Under the pieces are notes generated by a model. It saw only the letters and a program-made list of their open reading frames with translations, had not been told where the DNA came from and did not search any database. Below, in pieces: positions 43,453-54,943 of a stretch of 64,000 bases of DNA (position 1 is its first letter; every line of letters begins with the position of its first letter). The stretch comes from Saccharopolyspora erythraea NRRL 2338 (GTDB lineage Bacteria; Actinomycetota; Actinomycetes; Mycobacteriales; Pseudonocardiaceae). Location: the NCBI RefSeq assembly GCF_000062885.1, contig NC_009142.1, positions 2,841,584-2,905,583 on the forward strand, given 5' to 3'. The position numbers were made by a program, and so were the translations under genes.

Positions 43453-44429
43453 TGCCGCTCCTGTGCTTCGGGGTGGTGGAGTCCGGTCGAGCGCGCGATC
43501 CGCCAGAGCCCGCGTGCCGCGACGTCCTCGGTCAGCACGGTCGGGACGACGCCGTGCGCGGCCAGCGCCCGCTCGTAGCGGCGGCACAGGTCCTCGGTGC
43601 CGCACAGCAGCACCCGGTCCCGGCCGGTGGTCGGCAGCAGGTGGGCGACCTCGTCGGCGATGAGCACGCCGGAGACGTAGTCGGGCACCGATGCCGGGGA
43701 GAGGAGGCCGTCGAGCACGAGCGGGCGGGCGCCGAAGAGCTCGGCCGCCAGGCCGCGCGAGCGCCCGGCGGTCAGGCCGCGGGCGAACGCCTCGTCGTCG
43801 CGGCGCGGTTCGGCGGTCGTGCGGGCGAGGATTCCGTCGCCGGTCAGCAGGCCGAACAGCTCGCCGGACATCGCCGTGGCGAACGAGACCGCCTTGCCGT
43901 CGTCGACCCGCACCCACTTGCCGTGCGTGCCGGGCAGGACCAGGGTGACCGCACCGGTGGGGTCGCCCAGCGCTTCGAGCGCGCCGATGATCTGGGTTTC
44001 CTCGCCGCGGATCACGTCGCCGGGCACGCCGTCGGCGGACGGGACCCGCAGGCCGGGCACGAGGTGGGCGACGCCTCGGCGGTGGCGCACCCGAACGAGC
44101 GCGTCGGCGCCGAAACGCAGGTCGGTGGGGACGGTGCGGTAGCCGGCGTCGGCCCAGCCCTGCGCGCTGCCGACCATGCCGCAGGCGATCACCGGCAGGT
44201 GCGGGTGCGCGGTGACCCAGTCGCCGCAGGCCGACCAGAACGCCGCCTCGTAGGCGAGTTCGCGCGCGCGGCCGTCGCGGACGTCGATGCCCGCCGTGGT
44301 GGCGAGCAGGCCCTGGTCGGGACGGCGGACGTCGATGATCCCGCCGGCGCGGTCGAGCAGCCACGCGCGCTGAGCGGAGGTTCCCCAGTCGAGCGCGATC
44401 AGGCTAGGTGTGCGGCGGGCGTCGGTCAT
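43443..44429 (-). CDS. dgoK: 2-dehydro-3-deoxygalactonokinase
   Basis: 328-residue kinase of the DgoK family that phosphorylates 2-dehydro-3-deoxygalactonate with ATP. It has the N-terminal ATP-binding LIALDWGTSAQRAWL, GMVGSAQGW, GEETQIIGAL, LPGTHGKWV and a C-terminal LLCGTEDLCRRY. First gene of the dgoKAD operon; the start is 65 bases from the divergent IclR gene. Confidence 0.93.
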   Translation of the reverse strand: MTDARRTPSLIALDWGTSAQRAWLLDRAGGIIDVRRPDQGLLATTAGIDVRDGRARELAYEAAFWSACGDWVTAHPHLPVIACGMVGSAQGWADAGYRTVPTDLRFGADALVRVRHRRGVAHLVPGLRVPSADGVPGDVIRGEETQIIGALEALGDPTGAVTLVLPGTHGKWVRVDDGKAVSFATAMSGELFGLLTGDGILARTTAEPRRDDEAFARGLTAGRSRGLAAELFGARPLVLDGLLSPASVPDYVSGVLIADEVAHLLPTTGRDRVLLCGTEDLCRRYERALAAHGVVPTVLTEDVAARGLWRIARSTGLHHPEAQERQWQ

Positions 44430-44473
44430 GGGCGGAACTGTGCGAGATGCTTCCCGATAATGCGAACACGGTC

Positions 44474-44485
44474 CCTATATGTAGG
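44474..44485. promoter_or_regulatory. Candidate IclR operator
   Basis: CCTATATGTAGG, an imperfect palindrome (CCTA/TAGG arms) in the 65-base gap between dgoK and the IclR gene. The position suits control of both divergent promoters. Confidence 0.4.
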
Positions 44486-44494
44486 ATTCGCGGC

Positions 44495-45265
44495 ATGGTC
44501 ACCGAGGATTCCGCCGCTCCTCCGGGTACCCAGACGCTGGCCAGAGGCCTCGCGGTGGTTCGCGCCGTCGCCGACGGCGCCGCCGATCTGCGCGCCCTCG
44601 TCGAGCGGACCGGCCTGGGCCGCAGCACGGCGCACCGGCTGGTGCAGCTGCTGGTGCGCGAGGGGTACCTGCGGTCCGGGCGGGACGGCTACGTGCTCGG
44701 CCCGACGCTCATCGAACTCGGTTTCCAGGCGTTGCACGGCAATCCGCTGCCGGTGGTGGCCCGCCCCGTCCTCGAGGAGCTCTCGGAGCAGTTGCAGGAC
44801 ACCGTCCACCTCGCGGTGCGCGACGGCTCATCGGTGCTCTACCTCGACAAGCTCCCCGGCTCCCGAGGTGCGGAGATGCGCTCGCGGATCGGGCACCGGA
44901 TGCCCCTCACCCGCACCGGCGTCGGCATGGCCCTGCTGCTGGACTCGCCGCAGGAGTGGGAGCAGCTCTACCAGGCCGAGGCCGCGGTGGAGCCCGACCT
45001 CGCCCCCGACGACGACCTCGAGGCTTTCACCGCCCGGATGCGCGAGTACGTGAAGTCGCAGGTGGCGATGGACGTCGAGGACAACGAGCCGGGCATCCGC
45101 TGCGTGGCCGCCCCGATCCGCGACGCCGCCGGAACCCTGGTGGGCGCGATCAGCGTCTCGGCCACCCGTCCGTACATGCCCGCGGCCCGGATGCGCGGCC
45201 TGGTCAAAGTGGTCAGCCGCAGCGCCCAGCGGATCTCCGCGGCCCTGGGCCACCGAACTCTCTGA
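44495..45265 (+). CDS. IclR-family regulator of the dgo operon
   Basis: About 256 residues from the ATG at 44495 (an in-frame longer start exists at 44408 but would overlap dgoK). N-terminal winged helix-turn-helix (LARGLAVVRAV, GLGRSTAHRLVQLLV) and a C-terminal effector domain with VLYLDKL, RMPLTRTGVG and IRCVAAPIRD typical of IclR. Divergent from dgoK, so most likely the galactonate-responsive repressor of dgoKAD. Confidence 0.9.
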   Translation: MVTEDSAAPPGTQTLARGLAVVRAVADGAADLRALVERTGLGRSTAHRLVQLLVREGYLRSGRDGYVLGPTLIELGFQALHGNPLPVVARPVLEELSEQLQDTVHLAVRDGSSVLYLDKLPGSRGAEMRSRIGHRMPLTRTGVGMALLLDSPQEWEQLYQAEAAVEPDLAPDDDLEAFTARMREYVKSQVAMDVEDNEPGIRCVAAPIRDAAGTLVGAISVSATRPYMPAARMRGLVKVVSRSAQRISAALGHRTL

Positions 45266-45650
45266 GCGCCGAATCGGCCCGCGTCAGTGGCTCGATGCTG
45301 CCGTGGGGGGGCGTGCGGGTCGGCTCCGGGACACCGGACTACCGCACATATGCGGCGGGATCGTCGCTGGTCAGGCTCGGTGTCGGGCCCAATCTGCTGA
45401 TGGGGTCGCCGAGGACCAGGCGGGCGGGGCAGCAGTGGCCACTGGCCGGTGGCCATCCCGCTGTGGTGGGTCGAGGGCGTGGCCGGTGCCGCCTAGACTG
45501 GAGTCGATCCAGGCCAACGCGCTGGTGTGCATCCGGCGGGGATTTTCGGGAACGCACGCGAGAGGGGGATGGGGAAAAGGGGTCTGCTTCACGGATTCCG
45601 CACCTCTGACTACGGGACTGGCCCATCGCACACCTGCTCGCCGACAGGTT
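45266..45650. other. Scar region after the IclR gene
   Basis: 385 bases between the IclR gene and the recognisable part of the LysR remnant. The minus-strand frame that continues from the LysR remnant is Arg/Pro-rich and unlike any LysR effector domain. Nothing else is recognised. Confidence 0.4.
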
Positions 45651-45929
45651 GCGCAAGCGACCCCGCAGCTGGGAACCGGCGAAGTAGCTGGCGGCGCGTT
45701 CGTTCGCCTCCAGGATGCTGCGCGCGAAGCCCACCATCGCCTCACCGTCGGGTGTGAGCGCCACGGAATGGGTGTCGCGCGTGAAAAGCGGTCTCGACGT
45801 GAGTTGTTCGAGCTTGCGCACGTGCTGGCTCACTGTGGATTGGCGCACACCGAGCCGCTGCGAGGCCTGGGTGAAGCTGCGGGTCTGGGCGACCGCGAGA
45901 AACGTCCTGAGCAGGGCAGGAGGGAACAC
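45651..45929 (-). pseudogene. Truncated LysR-type regulator (N-terminal HTH only)
   Basis: The first 93 residues are a good LysR DNA-binding domain (LLRTFLAVAQTRSFTQAS, QSTVSQHVRKLE, DGEAMVGFAR, then SQLRGRLR). The roughly 200-residue ligand-binding domain that should follow is absent; the open frame continues to 45339 as unrelated sequence. Divergent from the SBF transporter gene, which it probably once controlled. Confidence 0.8.
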
Positions 45930-46040
45930 GGTCCAGACGTTATCGCAATCCGTGATAGCCGTCAGTGCGGAAATCGTGGTTCACAACAACAGCGGGTGCG
46001 TCGAGACTCGGGGCAGGTACTCACGAGCTAGGAAGCGCGA

Positions 46041-47051
46041 ATGTTCCGCATCAGGCTGCCCCGCCGTCCCCGGCCCGACCCTTACGTCGTCGCCCTGCTG
46101 GTCACCGTTCTCGTCGCCGCGCTGCTCCCGGTGCGCGGCGCGGCGGCAGGGGCCGCGAACGCCGTCACCGACCTCGCCATCGCGGCGTTGTTCTTCCTCT
46201 ACGGTGCAAGGCTTTCCTCGAAGACAGTCGTGGACGGGTTGAAGCACTGGCGCCTGCACCTGGTCGTCTCGCTGAGCACCTTCGCCCTGTTCCCGCTGCT
46301 GGGCTTGGGCGCGAGCGTGCTCGTTCCCGCGGTGCTGGCACCGCCGGTCTACGCGGGGGTGCTGTTCCTGTCCACACTTCCGTCCACTGTGCAGTCCTCG
46401 ATCGCGTTCACCGCGACCGCGCGGGGCAACGTGGCCGCCGCCATCTGCTCGGCGTCACTGTCCAACATGGCCGGGATCGCCCTCACGCCGCTGTTGGTGG
46501 CATGGCTGATGGGCGGTAGCGGCGGCGGGATCGCGCCTTCGTCCGTCCTGAACCTCGTACTGCAACTGCTGCTCCCGTTCGTCGTCGGTCACCTCGCCCG
46601 CCGCTGGATCGGCGACTGGATCGAGCGGCACCTCCGGGTGCTCGGCTACTTCGACCGGGGCTCGATCCTGCTGGTCGTCTACGTCGCGTTCAGCACGAGC
46701 GTGGTCACCGGGATCTGGAACCAGGTCGGTCTCGTGCAGCTGGGCACGCTGTTCGGCGTGATCGCGCTCCTGCTGGCCACCGCGCTGGCCGTCATCACCG
46801 CGGCGTCCCGGCTCCTCGGTTTCTCCCGCCGGGACGAGAACGCCATCGTCTTCTGCGGATCGGTCAAGAGCCTGGCCAGCGGCCTTCCCATCGCCAGCGT
46901 GCTCTTCCCCGGTGCGACCGTGGGCCTCGTCGTGCTCCCCGTCATGCTCTACCACCTGCTCCAGCTCGTCGTCTGCGCGGTTCTGGCCCGACAGCGGGGA
47001 GCATCCGAGCCCGAGCCCGCCCCCGTACCCGCGCAGGCGCCAGCCGCCTGA
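46041..47051 (+). CDS. SBF-family (bile acid:Na+ symporter-like) transporter
   Basis: 336-residue membrane protein with about nine to ten hydrophobic segments. It resembles the SBF-like group of putative Na+-dependent organic anion transporters: LFFLYGARLSSKTV, STLPSTVQSSIAFT, a duplicated inverted-repeat core, and FCGSVKSLASGLPIASVLF. The C-terminus is a short Pro/Ala/Glu tail. It diverges from the truncated LysR gene. The substrate is not predictable. Confidence 0.88.
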   Translation: MFRIRLPRRPRPDPYVVALLVTVLVAALLPVRGAAAGAANAVTDLAIAALFFLYGARLSSKTVVDGLKHWRLHLVVSLSTFALFPLLGLGASVLVPAVLAPPVYAGVLFLSTLPSTVQSSIAFTATARGNVAAAICSASLSNMAGIALTPLLVAWLMGGSGGGIAPSSVLNLVLQLLLPFVVGHLARRWIGDWIERHLRVLGYFDRGSILLVVYVAFSTSVVTGIWNQVGLVQLGTLFGVIALLLATALAVITAASRLLGFSRRDENAIVFCGSVKSLASGLPIASVLFPGATVGLVVLPVMLYHLLQLVVCAVLARQRGASEPEPAPVPAQAPAA

Positions 47052-47594
47052 AACAGGAGTCCGCACGCGTCAGATCTTTTCCAGGGCGGATCCGATGTTG
47101 AGGTGCTCGACCTGAGCGGCGAAGTCACCTTCGTCGGCCGTGACCCATCGGCATCCCATGCGAGCTGCCCGGCGTCGAGGCCAGCCTCGACCCGGTCGCG
47201 GTTGAAACCTGCCGGTGAGCGTCGGTCTGCGGAAATTCGCCGGGGTCGACCAGACCCCGGCAAGTTGCCTGTTCCTGGAGGGGTCGCTCGGGCGGCCGGG
47301 AAGCTCGGGGTCACGCCGGTGCCGCCGACCACGCTGCTGGGCGCTGCCGCATTGGGCGTGCGGGCATCGCCGCCGATGCGGAGATCGAGGTCAACGGTGA
47401 GACGGGTGCTGACCGACCTCGAAACCGACAAGTACCGATGTGACTACTTTGTGCATCTGACCCAGTACGTTGTGTAGTTGTCGTTGTAGGCTTCGTTCGC
47501 CGTGGCTCGAGTGTGCCCCGTCCTCGCATCGTGGGCGGGCCCGTCACCCGCGTCCCAGTGCGGACCAGTCCTCAATCGAAAAGGCGGTTACCCC
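47052..47594. other. Intergenic stretch with a possible gene remnant
   Basis: 543 bases. On the minus strand a frame ending at TGA 47070-47072 reads GCRWVTADEGDFAAQ then VEHLNIGSALEKI, which looks protein-like but has no recognisable upstream part, so it may be the tail of a decayed gene. No other gene is convincing. The upstream part of the nicotinamidase transcript also lies here. Confidence 0.35.
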
Positions 47595-48183
47595 TTGAAC
47601 CGAGCTTTGATCGTCATCGACGTGCAGATCGACTTCTGCGAGGGCGGCAGCGTTCCCGTGTCCGGCGGCGCGGACGTGGCTGCTGCCATCGCCGACTTCG
47701 TGAACGGGCAGACGGGCTACAGCTTCGTCGTCGCCACGCGCGACCACCACATCGACCCGGGCGGTCACTTCTCGGAGCGCCCGGACTTCGTGCACTCCTG
47801 GCCTTCCCACTGCGTACAGGGGAGCGAAGGCAGCGAGTTCCACCCGAACTTCGAGCCGGTCGTCGCATCGGGCGCGGTCGACGAGGTCTTCTACAAGGGC
47901 CACCACGCAGCCGCCTACAGCGGGTTCCTCGGCGTCAACGAGGCCGGGCGTTCACTGGCCGACTGGCTGCGAGCACGACGTCGGCCAGGTGGACGTCGTC
48001 GGCATCGCCACCGACCACTGCGTGCGCGCCACGGCCCTGGACGCGGTCCGCGAGGGCTTCGCGGTGCAGGTCCTGCTCGACCTGACCGCGGCCGTCGCCG
48101 CGAAGAGCACTGACGCGGCCGTGGAGGACATGCGCAAGGCGGGCGTGAAGCTCACCGGCAGCCCGGTGCTCGTCGACGACTGA
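47595..48183 (+). pseudogene. pncA: Nicotinamidase with a frameshift
   Basis: Isochorismatase-fold amidohydrolase that converts nicotinamide to nicotinate in NAD salvage. Catalytic parts lie in two frames: Asp in VIDVQIDFCEGG, metal-site DHHIDPGGHF and Lys in FYKGHHAA in the first (TTG start 47595), then GIATDHCVRATALDA with the nucleophile Cys in the second (about 47972-48183). The switch falls at CTGCGAGCAC (47967-47976); restoring two bases (CGCG) would give DWLREHDVGQVDVV, as in intact homologues. Either a real 2-nt deletion or a sequencing error. Confidence 0.85.
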
Positions 48184-48197
48184 GCAGCCGTCAGGAC

Positions 48198-48340
48198 ATG
48201 CTGGCCCGTGAGTTCGAGCCCTCAGCGCAGACGATCCGTGACCGGGTGCGCCACGACGGGGCCGAACAGGGCGGCCGTGAGGGACTGACCAGTACTGCTA
48301 GAGACGAGTGGGCCCGGCAGTGCCGTGAAAACAAGCATTT
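48198..48340 (+). pseudogene. Remnant of an IS3-family orfA
   Basis: Translation LAREFEPSAQTIRDRVRHDG, then EGLTSTARDEWARQCREN matches the helix-turn-helix and start of the coiled coil of IS3-type OrfA proteins, then loses similarity. No orfB or terminal repeats nearby. It is not the same sequence as the intact IS3 at 60,349. Confidence 0.6.
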
Positions 48341-48560
48341 GGGTGATGCTTCGCGGAGTCGTGCGGCACAAGTGCGCGGCGGCCACAATTGTTGGTAAAT
48401 TCCGGTTCCCGGACCCGGTGCGCACCCGGGTGGGAGTGGCGGGGGACCGGCTTCTGCTGGCCGCCGACCCCGCACAGGACGTGGTCGTGGCCCACCCGAT
48501 GCGGGCGCTGGGTGCGGTGCCGGCCTCTCACGCGCACTCCCTGGCCCGGGTTGATCAGCC

Positions 48561-48728
48561 GTGAGTGGCCGACCACCAGAGCAGGCCGAGATCGAGGCTG
48601 CGCGCCTGCTGCTCTCCCGCATGGGTGTCTCGCCGAAGGATCTGGTCGACAGCTCCGGTGCGATGTCCCAGAAAAACCACACCGAGGAGCTGACAGGCAG
48701 CGTGATTCCGGGCGACCGCTGCTGTTGA
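48561..48728 (+). pseudogene. Possible tyrosine-integrase N-terminal fragment
   Basis: 55-codon frame starting GTG, overlapping a preceding open frame by GTGA. The peptide AEIEAARLLLSRMGVSPKDL resembles the N-terminal leader of actinobacterial tyrosine recombinases, but the rest is absent. The preceding 48,400-48,560 frame is unrecognised. Confidence 0.4.
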
Positions 48729-48754
48729 ACGACAAACCGAAGTCCATTGGAGGA

Positions 48755-49708
48755 CTAGGTTCGTCTGACCGTGCCCAGCTGCGTGCGGTGGAGGTTGGAG
48801 TCGGCGAATTTCGCCGCGGCTGCCTGGACGATCTCGGCCATCGTTGCCGCGGCCGGTGTCGGGGTCCGGTTTGCCATGCGTGCCAACAGGATTCGCCGGG
48901 TCGGGGCTGGGACGTCGGTGGCGAAGTTCACCAGCCGGACGTCGTGGCGGCGGTTGGTCAGTGCCAGCCGGGGTGCGATCGCGATTCCCAGCCCGGCGGC
49001 CACCATCGCCTGCGCCTCCTGGTAGTCGTGCGATTCGTAGGAGATACCGGGCTCGAACCCGGCGAGCCGGCAACTGCGCCGCAGAACCTCGGCGACCGGG
49101 TGGTTGTCGGCCCGGATGATCCACTCCTGCCCTGCGAGGTCGGCCAGGCTGATCTCCGGCTCGTCCACCAGCTCCGAGTTCGCCGGGACGACCAGGACCG
49201 TCGGGTCGTCGAGCAGGTGCTCGATCTCCATGGAGTCGTCGTCGACCCGGTTCCACTCGTAGTCCCACAGCAACGCCAGTTCGATCTCGCCTGTGTGCAG
49301 CAGTTCGAGCAGTTCGGCGAGCAACGCCGATCGCACGGTGGTGTGCATCGCCGGGTGCTTGCGGGAGAACCGCGTCAGCGCGAGCGGAAGCAGTGAGGCA
49401 CTGGCTGTCGGGAACGATCCCAGCCGGAGGGTCCCCCTGTCGAGCTGCGCCAACGACTCCAGGTCTGCCTGCGCGCCGCGCAGCTCGCGCCGGATGGCGT
49501 GTCCACGTTCCGCGAGTGCTCTGCCTGCGTCGGTGAGTTGGACGCCCCGCGGTAGCCGGTGCAGCAGCGGCTGACCGACTTCGGACTCCAGCCGGGACAT
49601 CTGCTGCGAGGCGGCCGAGGGTGTGATCCCCAGTGCCTCCGCCGCTGCGGTGAGTGATCCGCGGTCGGATGCTTCCACGAGAAGGAGCACTCTGCGCACG
49701 TCGAGCAT
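48755..49708 (-). CDS. LysR-family regulator
   Basis: 317 residues. N-terminal HTH (LLLVEASDRGSLTAAAEAL, ITPSAASQQMSRLE) and a full periplasmic-binding-like effector domain (LRLGSFPTASASLLP, MVAAGLGIAIAPRLAL). It diverges from the PrpF-like gene across about 100 AT-richer bases and probably activates the isomerase-transporter operon in response to its substrate. Confidence 0.9.
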   Translation of the reverse strand: MLDVRRVLLLVEASDRGSLTAAAEALGITPSAASQQMSRLESEVGQPLLHRLPRGVQLTDAGRALAERGHAIRRELRGAQADLESLAQLDRGTLRLGSFPTASASLLPLALTRFSRKHPAMHTTVRSALLAELLELLHTGEIELALLWDYEWNRVDDDSMEIEHLLDDPTVLVVPANSELVDEPEISLADLAGQEWIIRADNHPVAEVLRRSCRLAGFEPGISYESHDYQEAQAMVAAGLGIAIAPRLALTNRRHDVRLVNFATDVPAPTRRILLARMANRTPTPAAATMAEIVQAAAAKFADSNLHRTQLGTVRRT

Positions 49709-49814
49709 CCGGCCTCACCCCGAGGTGTTAGTAGCGCTAAACCGACTATAAGAATTGGAACATTGTACTGAACCCTCTGCCTTGTCAAGGTACTCGCCAT
49801 CGGTTCGCTCGGAG

Positions 49815-50939
49815 ATGGAAGAAGGTTCCGTGCACATTCCCGCAACGTTGGTCCGCGGCGGCACCAGCAAGTGTTGGTTGTTCGCCGAATCCGATCTACC
49901 CGGAACTGTGGACGATCTGGAGGCGCTGCTGGTCAACGCCTACGGAGCTGCCGACCCGGTGCAGCTCGACGGCGTGGGCGGCGCTACGCCGACGACGTCG
50001 AAAGCCGCCGTCATCCGCCCTTCCGCCGTGCCCGGCGTGGATGTCGACTACCTCTTCGGACAGGTCGGCATCGGGATCGGCCGTGTGGAGTGGGGAAGCA
50101 ACTGTGGCAATTGTGCTACTGCGATCGCGTTGTGGTCGGTGTCGACTGGCCTGGTTGCTGTTGCAGGGGATTTGACGCGGGTTGCCATGCGCAACATCAA
50201 CACGGGTGCGGTGCTGGAGGCCGAGGTCGACACCACCGGCGGTCGTGTGCACGAGTTCGGCACTCAGACCGTGCCCGGAACCCGGGCCGGGGGAGTGGCG
50301 GTCGGGCTGAAGTTCCTGGATCCCTGCGGAGGCGTGACCGGGTCGACTTCGCCCACGGGCCACGTCGTCGAGGAGCTGGAGGCCGCGGGAATCACGGCCC
50401 GCGCCAGCATGCTCGACGCCGGCGCACCCATGGTCCTGCTCGACGCCGCGTCCCTCGGCCGAACAGGAACCGAAGGTCTCGACGCGGTCGGCGGCCTGGT
50501 CGACGTGCTGCGCCCGTTCCGGCACCGAGCCGCCCACTGCATGGGGCTGACCGCACGCGGCGATGCCCCGGACGACGCGGTACCGAAAGTCGGCATCGTG
50601 GGAAGCCCGGCGTCCTACCGGACGTGGCTGGGCGATGAGGTCGATGCCGAGGACTACGACGTGGCGGTGCGGATGCTGTCCATGAACTCACCGCACCCGG
50701 CCATCGGGTTGACCTCCGCGGTCGGTGTCGCGGTCGCGAACCTGCTCGCTGGATCCGTCGTGCACGGCGCCTCGGCCGCCCCCGGAGCGGCCGAGCTGCG
50801 AATCGGGACTCCAGCCGGTGTCGTCACCGTCACCAGCGGTGAACCGGCCCCCGCCGGGCCGCGGTGGATCACCATCCGCCGTGCGGCCCGCATCCTCTGC
50901 CGGGCCGACATCTTGGTTCCCGAGCCGGTTGCGGTCTAA
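49815..50939 (+). CDS. PrpF-family isomerase/tautomerase
   Basis: About 374 residues of the PrpF fold, which includes 2-methylaconitate isomerase and 4-oxalomesaconate tautomerase. Visible are ATLVRGGTSKCWLF, GVGGATPTTSKAAVI, the Cys-rich GSNCGNCATAIA, and SPHPAIGLTSAVGVAVANLL. These enzymes move double bonds in tricarboxylate-type acids. The start is uncertain: ATG 49815, or GTG 49830 just after GAAGAAGG. It leads a two-gene unit with a dicarboxylate-type carrier, so uptake and use of an unsaturated di- or tricarboxylate is likely; the exact substrate is open. Confidence 0.88.
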   Translation: MEEGSVHIPATLVRGGTSKCWLFAESDLPGTVDDLEALLVNAYGAADPVQLDGVGGATPTTSKAAVIRPSAVPGVDVDYLFGQVGIGIGRVEWGSNCGNCATAIALWSVSTGLVAVAGDLTRVAMRNINTGAVLEAEVDTTGGRVHEFGTQTVPGTRAGGVAVGLKFLDPCGGVTGSTSPTGHVVEELEAAGITARASMLDAGAPMVLLDAASLGRTGTEGLDAVGGLVDVLRPFRHRAAHCMGLTARGDAPDDAVPKVGIVGSPASYRTWLGDEVDAEDYDVAVRMLSMNSPHPAIGLTSAVGVAVANLLAGSVVHGASAAPGAAELRIGTPAGVVTVTSGEPAPAGPRWITIRRAARILCRADILVPEPVAV

Positions 50940-50969
50940 CCTCCTCCTACTCTTTCACATGCAAGGACA

Positions 50970-52223
50970 ATGATGTCTGCGGAAATGATCTCCATCGTGG
51001 CGCTCGGCGTCATGTTCGTCGTGGCCACCGTGATGCCCATCAACATCGGGATCCTGGCCTTCATCGCCTCCTTCATCGTCGGGACCGCCTCGCTCGGGCT
51101 CAGCGAAGACGAAATCTTCGAAGGTTTTCCCGTCGAGCTGTTCGTGACCATCGTCGGCGTCACCTACCTGTTCTCGGTAGCCCGCCGCAACGGAACGATC
51201 GAGCTGCTGGTGCAGGGCGGCGTCAAACTCGTGCGCGGCAGGGTGGCGCTGATTCCGTGGGTGCTGTTCGGCATCGCCGCGGTCCTCACCGCGTTCGGGA
51301 CGTTCACTCCGGCCGCGGTCGCGCTGCTGGCGCCGATCGGGATGAACTTCGCCTACCGGTTCCGGATCAACCAGCTCATGATCGGCATGATGGTGATCAG
51401 CGGCGCGCACGCCGGGGCTTTCTCACCGATCGCGGTCTCCGGCGCGCTGGTGCTGGGCATGCTCGACCACACCTCGCTGCACGTCGCGCCGTACGCGCTG
51501 TTCCTGGCCAGCTTCGGCTTCAACCTCCTGCTGTCGGTGCTGACCTTCCTCCTGCTGCGCCGGAGGAACCCCGCGTCGCGGCCCGAGCCGGCGGATGTCG
51601 ACGAGGCAGGCACGGCGGGTTCGAAGATCACATGGCGGCAGGGGCTCACGCTGGTCGCCCTGGTCGGCCTCGTGGTGGGGGCGCTCGTCTTCCACCTGGA
51701 GATCGGTTTCCTCGCGCTTGCCGCTGGTGCGGTGCTGACCTTGCTGGACATGAAGAACCAGGCCAAGGCGACCGAGGGCATCAGCTGGTCCACCATCCTG
51801 CTCGTCGCGGGCATGGTGACCTACGTCGGGATTCTGGAGAAGGCGGGCACCATCGACAAGATCTCGCACGGCGCCGCGGGAATGGGCGCGCCGCTGCTCG
51901 TCGCCCTGCTGCTGTGCTTCGCCGTCGCGGTGACCTCGGCGTTCGCCTCTTCCACCGCGATCCTGACCGCGATCATCCCGATCGCGGTACCCCTGCTGCT
52001 GGGCAGCCACCTCAGCGCTGTCGGGCTGGTGGCCGCGCTGGCGATCTCGACCACGATCGTCGACACCTCGCCGTTCTCGACCAACGGTGCACTGGTGCTC
52101 AGCAACGCCCGCGGCGTCGACCGGAACCGCTTCTACAAGCAGATCCTGGTTTTCACGGGCGGAATTGTCGGCGCAGGACCATTTCTGGCATGGGGCTTGC
52201 TCGTCCTGCCCGGCATGCTCTGA
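50970..52223 (+). CDS. MatC-like dicarboxylate carrier
   Basis: 417-residue integral membrane protein with about ten to twelve hydrophobic helices. The N-terminal half (INIGILAFIASFIVG, GFPVELFVTIVGVTYLFS, NGTIELLV) resembles the MatC N-terminal domain of malonate/dicarboxylate carriers; the C-terminal half ends TTIVDTSPFSTNGALVL. AAGGA lies just before tandem ATG codons. It starts 30 bases after the PrpF-like gene and is probably co-transcribed with it. Confidence 0.88.
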   Translation: MMSAEMISIVALGVMFVVATVMPINIGILAFIASFIVGTASLGLSEDEIFEGFPVELFVTIVGVTYLFSVARRNGTIELLVQGGVKLVRGRVALIPWVLFGIAAVLTAFGTFTPAAVALLAPIGMNFAYRFRINQLMIGMMVISGAHAGAFSPIAVSGALVLGMLDHTSLHVAPYALFLASFGFNLLLSVLTFLLLRRRNPASRPEPADVDEAGTAGSKITWRQGLTLVALVGLVVGALVFHLEIGFLALAAGAVLTLLDMKNQAKATEGISWSTILLVAGMVTYVGILEKAGTIDKISHGAAGMGAPLLVALLLCFAVAVTSAFASSTAILTAIIPIAVPLLLGSHLSAVGLVAALAISTTIVDTSPFSTNGALVLSNARGVDRNRFYKQILVFTGGIVGAGPFLAWGLLVLPGML

Positions 52224-52312
52224 CAGGGAGCGAACATCGGCGGAACGTGCTCATCCACGGCGCCGGCGGAGCTTCCCGTTCGCAGCACAGCTGCGCTGGT
52301 GGGTGTCGGTCA

Positions 52313-52347
52313 GCGGTGCGGGGCACCGGTCAAGCGTCCCGCACCGC
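52313..52347. terminator. Hairpin between convergent genes
   Basis: 10-bp perfect stem GCGGTGCGGG / CCCGCACCGC with a 15-nt loop, between the converging carrier and dialkylglycine decarboxylase genes; it could serve both strands. Confidence 0.55.
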
Positions 52348-52372
52348 GCACGACCTATTCGGCAGAGACGCT

Positions 52373-54716
<2,344 letters not shown>

Positions 54717-54872
54717 CGGCCCCGGCCGGACGGCCTTGCTCCGCACATCGCGCAAGCTCCGCGAGTAGTTGGCCGCTGTAGGCCAGCAGCGGGCGTCGGA
54801 CGGGGCTGTGGATAACGGCTGGCAGCGTCGCCGAGCGATCAGCGGAGGGCCACTTTCTGCCGGACACGGCAC

Positions 54873-54900
54873 GGTGCCCCCGGATCACTCCAGGGGCACC
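54873..54900. terminator. Hairpin between convergent genes
   Basis: 8-bp perfect stem GGTGCCCC / GGGGCACC with a 12-nt loop between the LysR gene and the converging S33 peptidase gene. Confidence 0.55.
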
Positions 54901-54943
54901 GCGGTCGTGCGGCTGCGTGGTCGGCGAGACCGGCCGCGGTGAG

